A stretch of DNA of 11,413 bases from Bacteroidota bacterium (GTDB lineage Bacteria; Bacteroidota; Bacteroidia; Flavobacteriales_F; PHOS-HE28). The DNA lies in the NCBI GenBank assembly GCA_023430325.1, contig JAEZAU010000227.1:1-11413 (forward strand), written 5' to 3'. Of the stretch, positions 1-7,251 are shown piece by piece. The position numbers and the translations under genes were made by a program. The notes below the pieces were generated by a model, which was not told the DNA's origin, searched no databases, and worked only from the letters and a program-made list of their open reading frames with translations. Every line of letters starts with the position of its first letter. Position 1 is the first letter of the stretch.

Positions 1-2492
1 GCACCTTCCATGGAAGCGTTGATGCTCGATTCGGCCTTCGTATCATAGAAAGGAAGCTTGTCCAGCGTATTGGTGAGCCATTGCGACTTGCCCTGCCAGC
101 TTCCATCGAGACCAACGATCGTATTTGCGATCGGCTCATCGCCCACGTTCACCTTCTGTGTGAGCGGCCGCTCGTACAGGTTCATGATGGTACCACCGAG
201 CACGAAATCCTTGTTGATCCGGTAATCGAATCGCGCACCGGCAAGAGTCTTCGTCTGTATGCTGAAGAGCGAATTACTTTCCAGCGAAACGTTCACCGGT
301 GTTCCACTTTCCAGGATGCCTTGGTTGAGGATGCGTACGCGACCAAGGTTGTAATCCACCGTGTAGTCCTGGTTCTCGATCAACTGCACACCGCCGGCCG
401 TCACTTTTACCGAGCCCTGCGGAATGTTCACTGAGTTGAGGGAGATCACATCGCTGCTGGCCGATCGGAAACTGCCCTTCATGCGGAAGCGGTTCAATTC
501 CGGAAGGAATTGCGCTGCGGTCTTCGTTGAATCATAAAGTTGTTGATAGACGATCGTACGGCGGATCTGATCCGGTTGGATCGGGTTGTTCGGATCGGGA
601 CCTATCAACTGCCGATCGAGGTAACTGCCGAAAGGTTCCAGCACCGGGAAATACACGCGGCCTGTCTGCGCCTGAATGGTTCCGCCGATCGTGGCAGCGC
701 CATCAATGAAATCGAACCAACCATCCGGATTCGGCGCATTGTTCGGATCGAGACGATCGAGGCCGAGTGCTTGCAACAACGGGATCTGATCCAGCGGAGC
801 GCGTGGGATGTAGTTGATGTCAACGCCAGTCGTTGGGTTGTTGTACACCAGATCCAGCCGGAAGTTGTCCCTGTTCACCTGGAAGGCACTGAGCGAATAG
901 ATGTTCTTCATCATCAAGTCCCACAACGGAATGCGGGGATCGGTGATGGTGGCCTTCAACAGGCGAAGCATCAATGCATCAGGCGGACCTATGCCATCGG
1001 TGGAGAATTCACCCACCTGGTAAGTGGCGCCGTTCAACGTATACTGGTAGGCCACGGCGAGAACCTCATCGTTGTTGAGCGACTGGTTCAACGAGATGAA
1101 TCCCAGTCGATCGTTCAGGGAGAATTCGTTCGGCAACAGCAGACGCGCACTTTCAAGCTTTTCAAAATGCCTGGCCGCAACCATTCCCGTGGCCTGCAAT
1201 GCACCTGAAGCGTTCACGAAGGAGCGAATGCCCGCGTTGTTACTGACGATGTTATAGAGCGAGTTGGCGTTGTTGTTCGGTTCGATCCCGCCCGCATCAA
1301 CCAGCAGATTTGGCGGCAGGTTACCGCTCACCTTGTTGGCATCGATCGCTGCTTGATCGGCATTTTCACCCAGATCGGTAAAGGCCACGATGTTCCTGTT
1401 CTGCTGGAAATCCTGCCGGGTATTGGTGACCCACACTTCGACTCGTGTGATCTGCACGCCGCTGTTCACCGTGGGCAGCGTACGCAGTGCGTTCTCGTAA
1501 TTATCTCGGAAGTAATGGCTGAGGAAGTAGTGCTTGTTGGCCTCATATTCATCAGCCTTTATATCGAATGTCGTTGTCTGCGCACCGCCTTGAGTGCTCA
1601 CGTTCTTGCGCTGGCCTTTTTCCTGGCTGAAGACCGCAGTTGCAGTAAGCCGGCCAAAACGCAGTTCCGTCTTCAATCCGAAAAGGCTCTGGCTTCCCTG
1701 GATCAGCGTTCCTTGCAGTGGAAGGCTCACGTTACCGGCCTCGATCTTCTGGATGATCTCATCCTCGTAACCGGTGTAATCGAGCTTCACCTGGTTCTCG
1801 AAATCGAACGTTGCCTGTGTATTGTAATTGGTGTTGATCTTGAGCTTCTCACCGATGTTGCCAACGAGGTTCATCTGTATGCGCTGATCGAAGTTGAACG
1901 TGGTGATCTTCCGTTGATCGATCGGGATCCGGGGATTATCGGTCTTGCTGATGTTCACCCCGAAGATCACCTCGGCAGATCCACGCGGGCGTATATCGAT
2001 CGTGTTGCCACCGAAGATCCGATCAAATGCTTCACCACCCACCTTGATCTCAGGGATCAGCCTGCTTTCCGCGCCTTTGCTGTCCTCCTCTACGCGCTCC
2101 GTCCAGTATGTCTGGAGCGATCTTTCCATGTCATAATTGATATACTCATCGAGCGTCATGCTCATCGGCGGGCGATAATCGAACGATCCGCCCACGGTGC
2201 TCTGCATGATATACTGGCCGGTCTCCGGATCATAGATCACATCGTTCTGGATGTTCTCTGGATCCTGCAGGTTGATGTTGCCACCGGGATCTTCGCCGGG
2301 TGTAACCGGATCGGTGATCGGCCAGATCAGTGGACTATCCACCGGAAGAATGACGGCATCACCCATTATCGGCGATGCGATACGCCCGGGCGTACCGGCA
2401 AAAGATGCCAGTGTCACAAGCACGAGCAGCGAAAGCACAATGCCCGGCCCTGTCTTCACAGACCTTGGAATGATCGACCTACCCCGCAACAT
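1..2492 (-). CDS. sprA: T9SS outer-membrane translocon SprA (Sov), N-terminal part, cut by window edge
   Basis: SprA forms the very large outer-membrane beta-barrel that exports T9SS cargo and gliding adhesins in Bacteroidota. The reading frame is open without interruption from the ATG at 2492 to the window edge (830 codons); family members are usually well over 2000 residues, so about a third is present. A hydrophobic stretch (VLSLLVLVTLASFAG) near residue 19 fits a signal peptide. Characteristic SprA stretches are visible: NTNYNTQATFDFENQVKLDY, then EDEIIQKIEAGNVSLPL, QSLFGLKTELRFG, HYFLSHYFRDNYENAL and VEVWVTNTRQ in the N-terminal third, and further on NSLFSIQTKTLAGARFDY and LYERPLTQKVNVGDEP. 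The start lies 12 bases after the ruvA stop, so the two are probably cotranscribed. No Shine-Dalgarno is visible. The family assignment rests on recognised motifs and is very secure; the C-terminal two thirds are outside the window. Confidence 0.96.
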   Translation of the reverse strand, partial: MLRGRSIIPRSVKTGPGIVLSLLVLVTLASFAGTPGRIASPIMGDAVILPVDSPLIWPITDPVTPGEDPGGNINLQDPENIQNDVIYDPETGQYIMQSTVGGSFDYRPPMSMTLDEYINYDMERSLQTYWTERVEEDSKGAESRLIPEIKVGGEAFDRIFGGNTIDIRPRGSAEVIFGVNISKTDNPRIPIDQRKITTFNFDQRIQMNLVGNIGEKLKINTNYNTQATFDFENQVKLDYTGYEDEIIQKIEAGNVSLPLQGTLIQGSQSLFGLKTELRFGRLTATAVFSQEKGQRKNVSTQGGAQTTTFDIKADEYEANKHYFLSHYFRDNYENALRTLPTVNSGVQITRVEVWVTNTRQDFQQNRNIVAFTDLGENADQAAIDANKVSGNLPPNLLVDAGGIEPNNNANSLYNIVSNNAGIRSFVNASGALQATGMVAARHFEKLESARLLLPNEFSLNDRLGFISLNQSLNNDEVLAVAYQYTLNGATYQVGEFSTDGIGPPDALMLRLLKATITDPRIPLWDLMMKNIYSLSAFQVNRDNFRLDLVYNNPTTGVDINYIPRAPLDQIPLLQALGLDRLDPNNAPNPDGWFDFIDGAATIGGTIQAQTGRVYFPVLEPFGSYLDRQLIGPDPNNPIQPDQIRRTIVYQQLYDSTKTAAQFLPELNRFRMKGSFRSASSDVISLNSVNIPQGSVKVTAGGVQLIENQDYTVDYNLGRVRILNQGILESGTPVNVSLESNSLFSIQTKTLAGARFDYRINKDFVLGGTIMNLYERPLTQKVNVGDEPIANTIVGLDGSWQGKSQWLTNTLDKLPFYDTKAESSINASMEG

Positions 2493-2504
2493 TCACGTTT
2501 CCGC

Positions 2505-3113
2505 TCAGAGATTTTTCAATGAGAGCCTGATCAATTCTTCCAAAGCGGGTGGTTCCTTCTCTCCCTGCAATACAGTGTGCAGCGCCCGTTCCGCCTTGCT
2601 ACGGTCCAGGCCCAGGGAGACCAGTGCCGATAACGCCTCGGATCGGAGCGTATTGCCCGCACCGCTTTTCATCATTGCCGGTATTGGCATGGCCACACCC
2701 GCTAGTCTGCCCTGCAATTCCGCAATGATGCGTTGGGCCAGTTTGGGCCCGATGCCCTTGATGCCCTTCAATGCACTTTCGTTGCCTGTGAGGATCGCCG
2801 TGTGGATATCCTGCGCCGATCGGGCACCCATGATCGCCATGCCCAACGTGGCGCTCACGCCCTGCACTTCGATCAACTGCCTGAACAAAAACCGCTCGTC
2901 AGCGTTCAAGAATCCGTACATCCTATGATCGCTCGATCCCGATCGCACATCCACCGACACGGTGTAATGCACCAGTACACGGCATTTCCCTTGCTTTGGA
3001 AGCTGCTCGATACTGACGGCCGGGAGATGCACGCGATAGCCCACGCCACCGCATTCTATCACTACGTGGTCGGCACCTTTCTCCAATAGTTCACCGTTCA
3101 GGCTTTCGATCAT
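2505..3113 (-). CDS. ruvA: Holliday junction branch migration protein RuvA
   Basis: RuvA binds Holliday junctions as a tetramer and loads the RuvB motor during recombinational repair. The 202-residue length is normal. Three domains can be followed: an N-terminal OB-fold (about 1-64, opening MIESLNGEL), a helix-hairpin-helix domain (about 65-140) with two HhH motifs (VQGVSATLG near 83 and IKGIGPKLAQRII near 118), and a small C-terminal RuvB-contacting domain (about 155-202, SEALSALVSLGLDRSKAERAL). The DNA-contacting GIGPKLAQ loop is intact. The gene is directly upstream of sprA, an arrangement I recall from several Bacteroidota genomes. The 151-base gap to the divergent sirtuin gene must hold its promoter, but I find no perfect TAnnTTTG box there; the nearest is TATTTTCG on this strand without a well-spaced upstream TTTG. 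Confidence 0.96.
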   Translation of the reverse strand: MIESLNGELLEKGADHVVIECGGVGYRVHLPAVSIEQLPKQGKCRVLVHYTVSVDVRSGSSDHRMYGFLNADERFLFRQLIEVQGVSATLGMAIMGARSAQDIHTAILTGNESALKGIKGIGPKLAQRIIAELQGRLAGVAMPIPAMMKSGAGNTLRSEALSALVSLGLDRSKAERALHTVLQGEKEPPALEELIRLSLKNL

Positions 3114-3264
3114 CCTGTCCTTCGGTCTGATGTATTAAAAGATCAGGGTAGAGTTCGCGCTATGGGCCTGCGGTTGAAAGTGGTTCTCGGAAACGGGGCC
3201 CGAAAATACGCGGATCCTGCAAATCATCAACTTTTACCCTTCAGGCTGTTACCTTGTGTCACCG

Positions 3265-3969
3265 ATGACGAGGAAGCGTTTGGTGGCATTTACTGGTGCT
3301 GGCGTAAGTGCTGAGAGCGGGATCAGCACCTTTCGCGACCAGGGTGGCCTTTGGGAGAAGTTTCCGATAGAAGAAGTAGCTACACCCGATGCCTGGCGCA
3401 GAGATCCGCGGAAGGTGTTGAACTTCTATGATATGCGGCGCGAGCAGATCTTGAAGGCTCAGCCAAATGAAGCCCATCTGGCGATCGCACGGCTTGAAGA
3501 ACATTTTGAAGTGGACGTGGTGACGCAGAACATAGACGATCTGCATGAGCGCGCAGGAAGCACCCGTGTATTGCATTTGCACGGAGAGATACTCAAGGCG
3601 CGAAGCACGATCGACCCGGAATTGATCGTTCCTATCAACGGTCCGACACTTTCTTATGGCTCGAAATGCCCGAAAGGATCACAACTTAGACCACATATCG
3701 TGTGGTTCGGTGAGGAAGTACCCCAGTTGCCAGAAGCCGCCGCGATCATCATGAAAGCCGATATCCTCATGATCATCGGAACATCACTGAACGTCTATCC
3801 TGCGGCCGGTCTGGTTCATTATGCTCCCAGCGAATGCCGCACGTTCCTGATCGACCCGAACGAGGTGGCATCACCCGCACGCGAGGTACTACATGTAAAG
3901 AGAACGGCCAGTGAAGGTGTACCTGCACTGGCCGCTGAACTTGTTGCCGACCTGATCAGTTCGAAATGA
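3265..3969 (+). CDS. cobB: Sirtuin-family NAD-dependent protein deacylase (CobB-like)
   Basis: Sirtuins remove acyl groups from protein lysines using NAD+, giving nicotinamide and O-acyl-ADP-ribose. This 234-residue cytoplasmic protein shows the NAD-binding GAGVSAESGISTFRD (11-25), TQNIDDLHERAG (88-98), the catalytic His in HLHGE (H106), FGEEVP (148-153) and GTSLNVYPAAG (172-182). Tyr55 and Arg58 (YDMRR) match the Y-x-x-R pair that class III sirtuins use to bind succinyl- or malonyl-lysine, so desuccinylase or demalonylase activity is plausible. The usual four zinc-binding cysteines are absent: only Cys135 and Cys191 exist, so this is a zinc-less form. I chose the ATG at 3265 because it puts MTRKRLVAFTGAG at the family's usual N terminus; an in-frame GTG at 3256 would add three residues. 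The last 14 bases overlap the convergent neighbour. Confidence 0.93.
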   Translation: MTRKRLVAFTGAGVSAESGISTFRDQGGLWEKFPIEEVATPDAWRRDPRKVLNFYDMRREQILKAQPNEAHLAIARLEEHFEVDVVTQNIDDLHERAGSTRVLHLHGEILKARSTIDPELIVPINGPTLSYGSKCPKGSQLRPHIVWFGEEVPQLPEAAAIIMKADILMIIGTSLNVYPAAGLVHYAPSECRTFLIDPNEVASPAREVLHVKRTASEGVPALAAELVADLISSK

Positions 3970-4702
3970 CCACCCGCCTTGTAACGAGGATCTTGCCGTT
4001 GTTCTCAATGGTCGCGAAATAGACTCCTTTCTGCAGCCCTTCCGTTGAGATGATGATACGGCCGTTCGCGTTGCGCATGGCCTGAGTGGCCACCACCTGG
4101 CCGATCGCATCGCGCAGCACCACATTGCCGCCGGATGCATTCCCTGTCTGGAAATCGATCTGCATCTCCTTGCCTACCACAGGGTTCGGGAAAACATTAA
4201 GGGAACTGCTGGTGCCAAGCTCGTTCATGCCCACACCGGTGATCATGAAATCAATGTCCACGTAGACCGAATCGTTGGGTGAAGCCACGTCGAACCATAC
4301 GAAGCGATATGTGCTGGTACCCAGAACTCCTTGTGGAGAATGGTAAGCGTGGAAGTTGGAGGCAGTAATGCCGGGTTCCAAGGCAATGGAATGATCCTGC
4401 TGTGATTGCCACATGTACAACTGACCCGCATCCACTGGGCCATAACACACTCCCCAGCAGAAATAGTTCTGTGAACCGGCATCAGCATGGATCTCATACC
4501 GGCGCACATTCAAGGTCTTTCCGGTATTGCCGTTCAAGGTGACCAGGATGCTGGCTTCCTGATCATTCGTTTCATTATCACCCAGATGCACGAAGGTGCC
4601 GTTGGTAACGTCATTTCCGTATTCATCGGTAAGCGTAGCGATCTGCGCCTGGGCGGAAGCGACACATGCAATGAGAACGGCCGTGAGTAATTTTCTATTC
4701 AT
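3956..4702 (-). CDS. Small T9SS-exported protein with C-terminal sorting domain
   Basis: A 248-residue secreted protein of unknown function. Residues 1-19 (MNRKLLTAVLIACVASAQA) form a clear Sec signal peptide, cleaved before Gln20. Residues 20-155 form a small domain, probably beta-rich, with a two-cysteine motif FCWGVCYGP (81-89), then SIALEPG, HSPQGVLGTSTYRFVWFD and PNDSVYVDIDF. I recall this pattern from short T9SS cargo proteins of Flavobacteriales, function unknown. Residues 160-248 are a T9SS type A sorting domain (MNELGTSSSLNVFPNP, then ending KILVTRRVVISN), which routes the protein through the SprA pore to the cell surface or medium. The start at 4702 is preferred over an upstream in-frame ATG (4735) because it begins the signal peptide and because the promoter -7 box (4733-4740) overlaps the longer start. 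The 3' end overlaps the sirtuin gene by 14 bases. Confidence 0.88.
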   Translation of the reverse strand: MNRKLLTAVLIACVASAQAQIATLTDEYGNDVTNGTFVHLGDNETNDQEASILVTLNGNTGKTLNVRRYEIHADAGSQNYFCWGVCYGPVDAGQLYMWQSQQDHSIALEPGITASNFHAYHSPQGVLGTSTYRFVWFDVASPNDSVYVDIDFMITGVGMNELGTSSSLNVFPNPVVGKEMQIDFQTGNASGGNVVLRDAIGQVVATQAMRNANGRIIISTEGLQKGVYFATIENNGKILVTRRVVISN

Positions 4703-4732
4703 CTCTTCTGATCTTTGCGATCCACTGTTCGG

Positions 4733-4761
4733 CAAATCTAACTGATCTCAAGTTAGGCAAA
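4733..4761 (-). promoter_or_regulatory. Bacteroidota-type promoter for the small T9SS protein gene
   Basis: On the minus strand a perfect -7 box TAGATTTG (4733-4740) is preceded, after a 17-base spacer, by a -33 box TTTG (4758-4761). This fits the TTTG / TAnnTTTG consensus of the phylum. Transcription should start near 4726, about two dozen bases before the ATG at 4702. A perfect inverted repeat, CTAACT-N7-AGTTAG (4738-4756), fills most of the spacer and touches the -7 box, as an operator would. Confidence 0.7.
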
Positions 4762-4807
4762 AAGAGCGCCAAAAAGGTAGGATCCCAAGAAAGAGGCATG
4801 AGACATC

Positions 4808-4837
4808 TTTCTTATCCACCGGTGTGGCCTACATTTG
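4808..4837 (+). promoter_or_regulatory. Bacteroidota-type promoter for the T9SS Omp28-domain gene
   Basis: A perfect -7 box TACATTTG (4830-4837) follows a near-consensus -33 box TTTC (4808-4811) by 18 bases. The expected start of transcription is near 4843, leaving a leader of about 45 bases before the ATG at 4888. The position rules out an in-frame ATG at 4798 as the true start. The spacer holds the perfect 8-base palindrome CACCGGTG (4817-4824). Confidence 0.65.
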
Positions 4838-4887
4838 AACACACCTGCTTGGCGGGGAACCATCTTTCTTACAGAACTTCGATCCAA

Positions 4888-6588
4888 ATGAAAAAACTCT
4901 TTACGCTCGTGTGCTTGCTGGCCGTGGCAGCCGGCAATGTGAACGCCCAGTGCCCCCCTGGCGAATCTGAAGTCACTGTTACGATCAACACCGATAATTA
5001 CGGTGAAGAGACCACATGGACCCTCACGGGCCCCGGCGGTTCGCCTGAATACGCAAGTGGTCCCTCAAGCGGTACGTACGGTGATAACAATACGTATACT
5101 GTGGATGTGTGCGTACCTGATGGACCAGTGATCGTTTTCACCATCATCGATGCATATGGTGATGGCATCTGCTGCTCGTTCGGGAATGGATCATATACGG
5201 TCACTGTCGGAGGAAATACTGTGGCCTCGGGCGGCGATTTTGACGCGATGGAACAGAGCATGTTCATTACCGGTCCGCAAAGCCCTCTTGACCTTGCTGT
5301 TCTTTCGATCACGATGGATCCGGTGTTCAGCCAGGGTTCACAGAACATCACCGGCACCATTGTGAACTTCGGTACCGACGCTGTCACTTCCTTCGATCTG
5401 AACTATGCGATCGATGGAGGTGCAACCGTGACCGAAACGATCAATACCACCATTCAGCCGGGCAACAGCTACAACTTCAGCCACCCCACGGCATGGGATG
5501 CCACCGCCGGCCTGCATGAAGTATCTGTATGGACGAGCATGCCGAACGGCTCGGCCGATGCCAATACTGCGAACGACCAGGTTGCGGCCGATGTAAGCGT
5601 TGCCACACAAGCGGTACCGCGTAAGACGATCGTAGAGGAATTCACCAGCAGCACATGCGCGCCATGCGCTTCGTTGAACGCGACTTTCGATCCACTGCTC
5701 AGTTCCTTGAACACCAACGTTGCCGGTTCCAACATCCTGGCGGTGAAGTATCAGATGAACTGGCCTTCTCCCGGCAACGACCCCAGCTATAACGGCGATG
5801 GAAATACGCGCAAGAACTACTACGGCGTGAGCGGCATCCCTGATGTCTTCCTTGATGGCGGCGACCCCACGGGAGCAAACTATAATGCCGCGATAAACAA
5901 CGCACAACAACGTCCGGCATTCTGCGACATCGCCATGAGCCATTCTTTGAACGGAGCCACCGTTACGGTTGATGTTACAGTTACCCCGTATGCAGACTTC
6001 CCCGGAACGCACAAGCTCTTCATTGCAGCCACCCAGGACCACTACTATTATCCGGCATCCACCACGAGCCAGGACTATTTCCACTACGCCATGCGCAAGA
6101 TGCTGCCGAACGGCCAGGGCATCACACTTTCCAACCTTACCGCTGGTGTACCGCAGACATTTACCCAGAGCTATACATTCACGGCAGGCACTGTAACGCA
6201 GAACAGCTTTACTCTTTGGAATGCTGACATGAATGAAGTGACCTTGATCGCCTTCGTTCAGAATGTTTCCAGCAGGAACATTCTCCAGGGCACCATGTCA
6301 GACATCGTTACCGGCATGAACGAGATGGCTGATGGTACAAGCTTGATGGTGTTCCCGAACCCGACCGAAGGCCTGGTGAACATTGGAATTGACCTGCCCT
6401 CGGCGACAACGCTGAACATGAACGTTTACAATGTGGTAGGTGAGTTGGTCCATAGCGCAAGCCAGGGCGTAGGCACAGGCCGCCAGCTGCACACGCTCGA
6501 CCTGAGCGAACTTGCCAACGGCACGTACATGATCAACATCCAGGGTGAAGGTGTTGCCACCACCCGCCAGATCGTTATCGCCCGATAA
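4888..6588 (+). CDS. T9SS-exported multidomain protein with Omp28/thioredoxin-like domain
   Basis: A 566-residue secreted or surface protein. Visible parts: signal peptide 1-20 (MKKLFTLVCLLAVAAGNVNA, cut before Gln21); an N-terminal beta domain to about 127 with paired cysteines and the motif DAYGDGICCSFGNGSY (88-103), common in T9SS cargo; an Ig-like CARDB-type domain (about 134-240, LDLAVLSITMDPVFSQGSQ onward); an Omp28-like thioredoxin-fold domain (about 244-475) opening with KTIVEEFTSSTCAPCASLN, where CAPC is at 257-260 and a candidate cis-Pro loop is SGIPDVF (IP at 317-318); and a T9SS type A sorting domain (about 478-566, FPNP at 489-492, ending TTRQIVIAR). The CxxC pair suggests thiol-disulfide chemistry outside the cell, but no activity is proven for the family. 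It has its own promoter and terminator. The ATG at 4888 begins the signal peptide; longer in-frame starts lie upstream of the promoter. Confidence 0.9.
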   Translation: MKKLFTLVCLLAVAAGNVNAQCPPGESEVTVTINTDNYGEETTWTLTGPGGSPEYASGPSSGTYGDNNTYTVDVCVPDGPVIVFTIIDAYGDGICCSFGNGSYTVTVGGNTVASGGDFDAMEQSMFITGPQSPLDLAVLSITMDPVFSQGSQNITGTIVNFGTDAVTSFDLNYAIDGGATVTETINTTIQPGNSYNFSHPTAWDATAGLHEVSVWTSMPNGSADANTANDQVAADVSVATQAVPRKTIVEEFTSSTCAPCASLNATFDPLLSSLNTNVAGSNILAVKYQMNWPSPGNDPSYNGDGNTRKNYYGVSGIPDVFLDGGDPTGANYNAAINNAQQRPAFCDIAMSHSLNGATVTVDVTVTPYADFPGTHKLFIAATQDHYYYPASTTSQDYFHYAMRKMLPNGQGITLSNLTAGVPQTFTQSYTFTAGTVTQNSFTLWNADMNEVTLIAFVQNVSSRNILQGTMSDIVTGMNEMADGTSLMVFPNPTEGLVNIGIDLPSATTLNMNVYNVVGELVHSASQGVGTGRQLHTLDLSELANGTYMINIQGEGVATTRQIVIAR

Positions 6589-6600
6589 TCTTTACAGAGA

Positions 6601-6650
6601 GACCGGCGATCTTGGAGCGAACTTTGCTCTGCGATCGCCGGTCTTCTTTT
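6601..6650 (+). terminator. Rho-independent terminator of the T9SS Omp28-domain gene
   Basis: A perfect 11-base stem, GACCGGCGATC (6601-6611) with GATCGCCGGTC (6633-6643), is followed by TTCTTTT (6644-6650). The 21-base loop can form a small inner stem GAGC/GCTC. It begins 12 bases after the stop codon and ends 21 bases before the tlpA-like start, so the downstream gene needs its own promoter or read-through. The loop contains GAACTTTG (6619-6626), five of six matches to a -7 box. Confidence 0.88.
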
Positions 6651-6671
6651 ACACCACCATCATCAACCCTC

Positions 6672-7175
6672 ATGAAAGCATTTTTGGCTGCCTTCGGCAT
6701 TCTGTTCGCCGTCCTTTCTTATGCACAAGTAGGTGCGAAATTGCCAAGTGTCAGTGTTCAAGGCCTGGACGGCAGGAAGTATGACACCCGCACCTTCAGC
6801 AACGATGGCAAACCAATGATCATCAATTTTTGGGCGACATGGTGCGCACCATGCAAGCGGGAGCTCACCACCATAGCCGATAAGTACGAGGATTGGCAGG
6901 CGAAGACCGGCGTGAAGCTGATCGCCATCTCGATCGATGATTCGCGAAGCATGGCGCGTGTTTCTCCCTATGTGAACGGCCAGGACTGGGATTACGAAGT
7001 GTATCTCGATCCCAACGGCGACTTCAAACGGGCGTTGAACGTGAACAACATACCGCATACTTTCCTGGTGGACGGGAATGGCCAGGTGGTCTGGCAGCAT
7101 AACAATTACGAGCCTGGGGACGAGAACGAGCTTTTCCAGAAAGTGCTGGAGATCTCCGGTAAGAAGATGAATTGA
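6672..7175 (+). CDS. TlpA/ResA-family thiol-disulfide oxidoreductase, exported
   Basis: A 167-residue periplasmic thioredoxin-fold protein. Residues 1-18 (MKAFLAAFGILFAVLSYA) are a signal peptide without a lipobox. The redox centre is WCAPC (57-61) inside IINFWATWCAPCKREL, and the cis-proline loop NIPHTFLVDG (126-135) is intact; LIAISIDDS (83-91) is the usual TlpA core strand. The family reduces or exchanges disulfides in exported proteins, for example apocytochrome c or other envelope clients; the client here is not known. The start at 6672 begins the signal peptide, whereas longer in-frame starts (6612, or one further up) run through the preceding terminator. It is followed after 76 bases by the DUF6029-type gene with no terminator between, so the three genes to 9803 may form one operon. 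Confidence 0.92.
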   Translation: MKAFLAAFGILFAVLSYAQVGAKLPSVSVQGLDGRKYDTRTFSNDGKPMIINFWATWCAPCKRELTTIADKYEDWQAKTGVKLIAISIDDSRSMARVSPYVNGQDWDYEVYLDPNGDFKRALNVNNIPHTFLVDGNGQVVWQHNNYEPGDENELFQKVLEISGKKMN

Positions 7176-7251
7176 GCGCCTCAGCATTCTGAGAGTTCAA
7201 TAAGCGTGCGGCTCCAGGGGATCGGAAAAGCGCCGATCTTAGCGCGCACCC

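Noticed and set aside
1353..2522. 389-codon open frame on the plus strand
   Set aside because: It is antisense to sprA, whose minus-strand frame gives clear family motifs throughout; the plus-strand peptide has no recognisable domain.
3250..3257. TACCTTGT as a -7 box for the sirtuin gene
   Set aside because: It matches only four of six conserved positions, and no TTTG is found at a proper upstream distance.
4798..4887. Upstream ATG extending the T9SS Omp28-domain protein by 30 residues
   Set aside because: The perfect -7 box at 4830-4837 lies inside the extension, and it would bury the signal peptide.
5338..6084. 248-codon open frame on the minus strand
   Set aside because: It lies wholly within the T9SS Omp28-domain gene and has no domain features.
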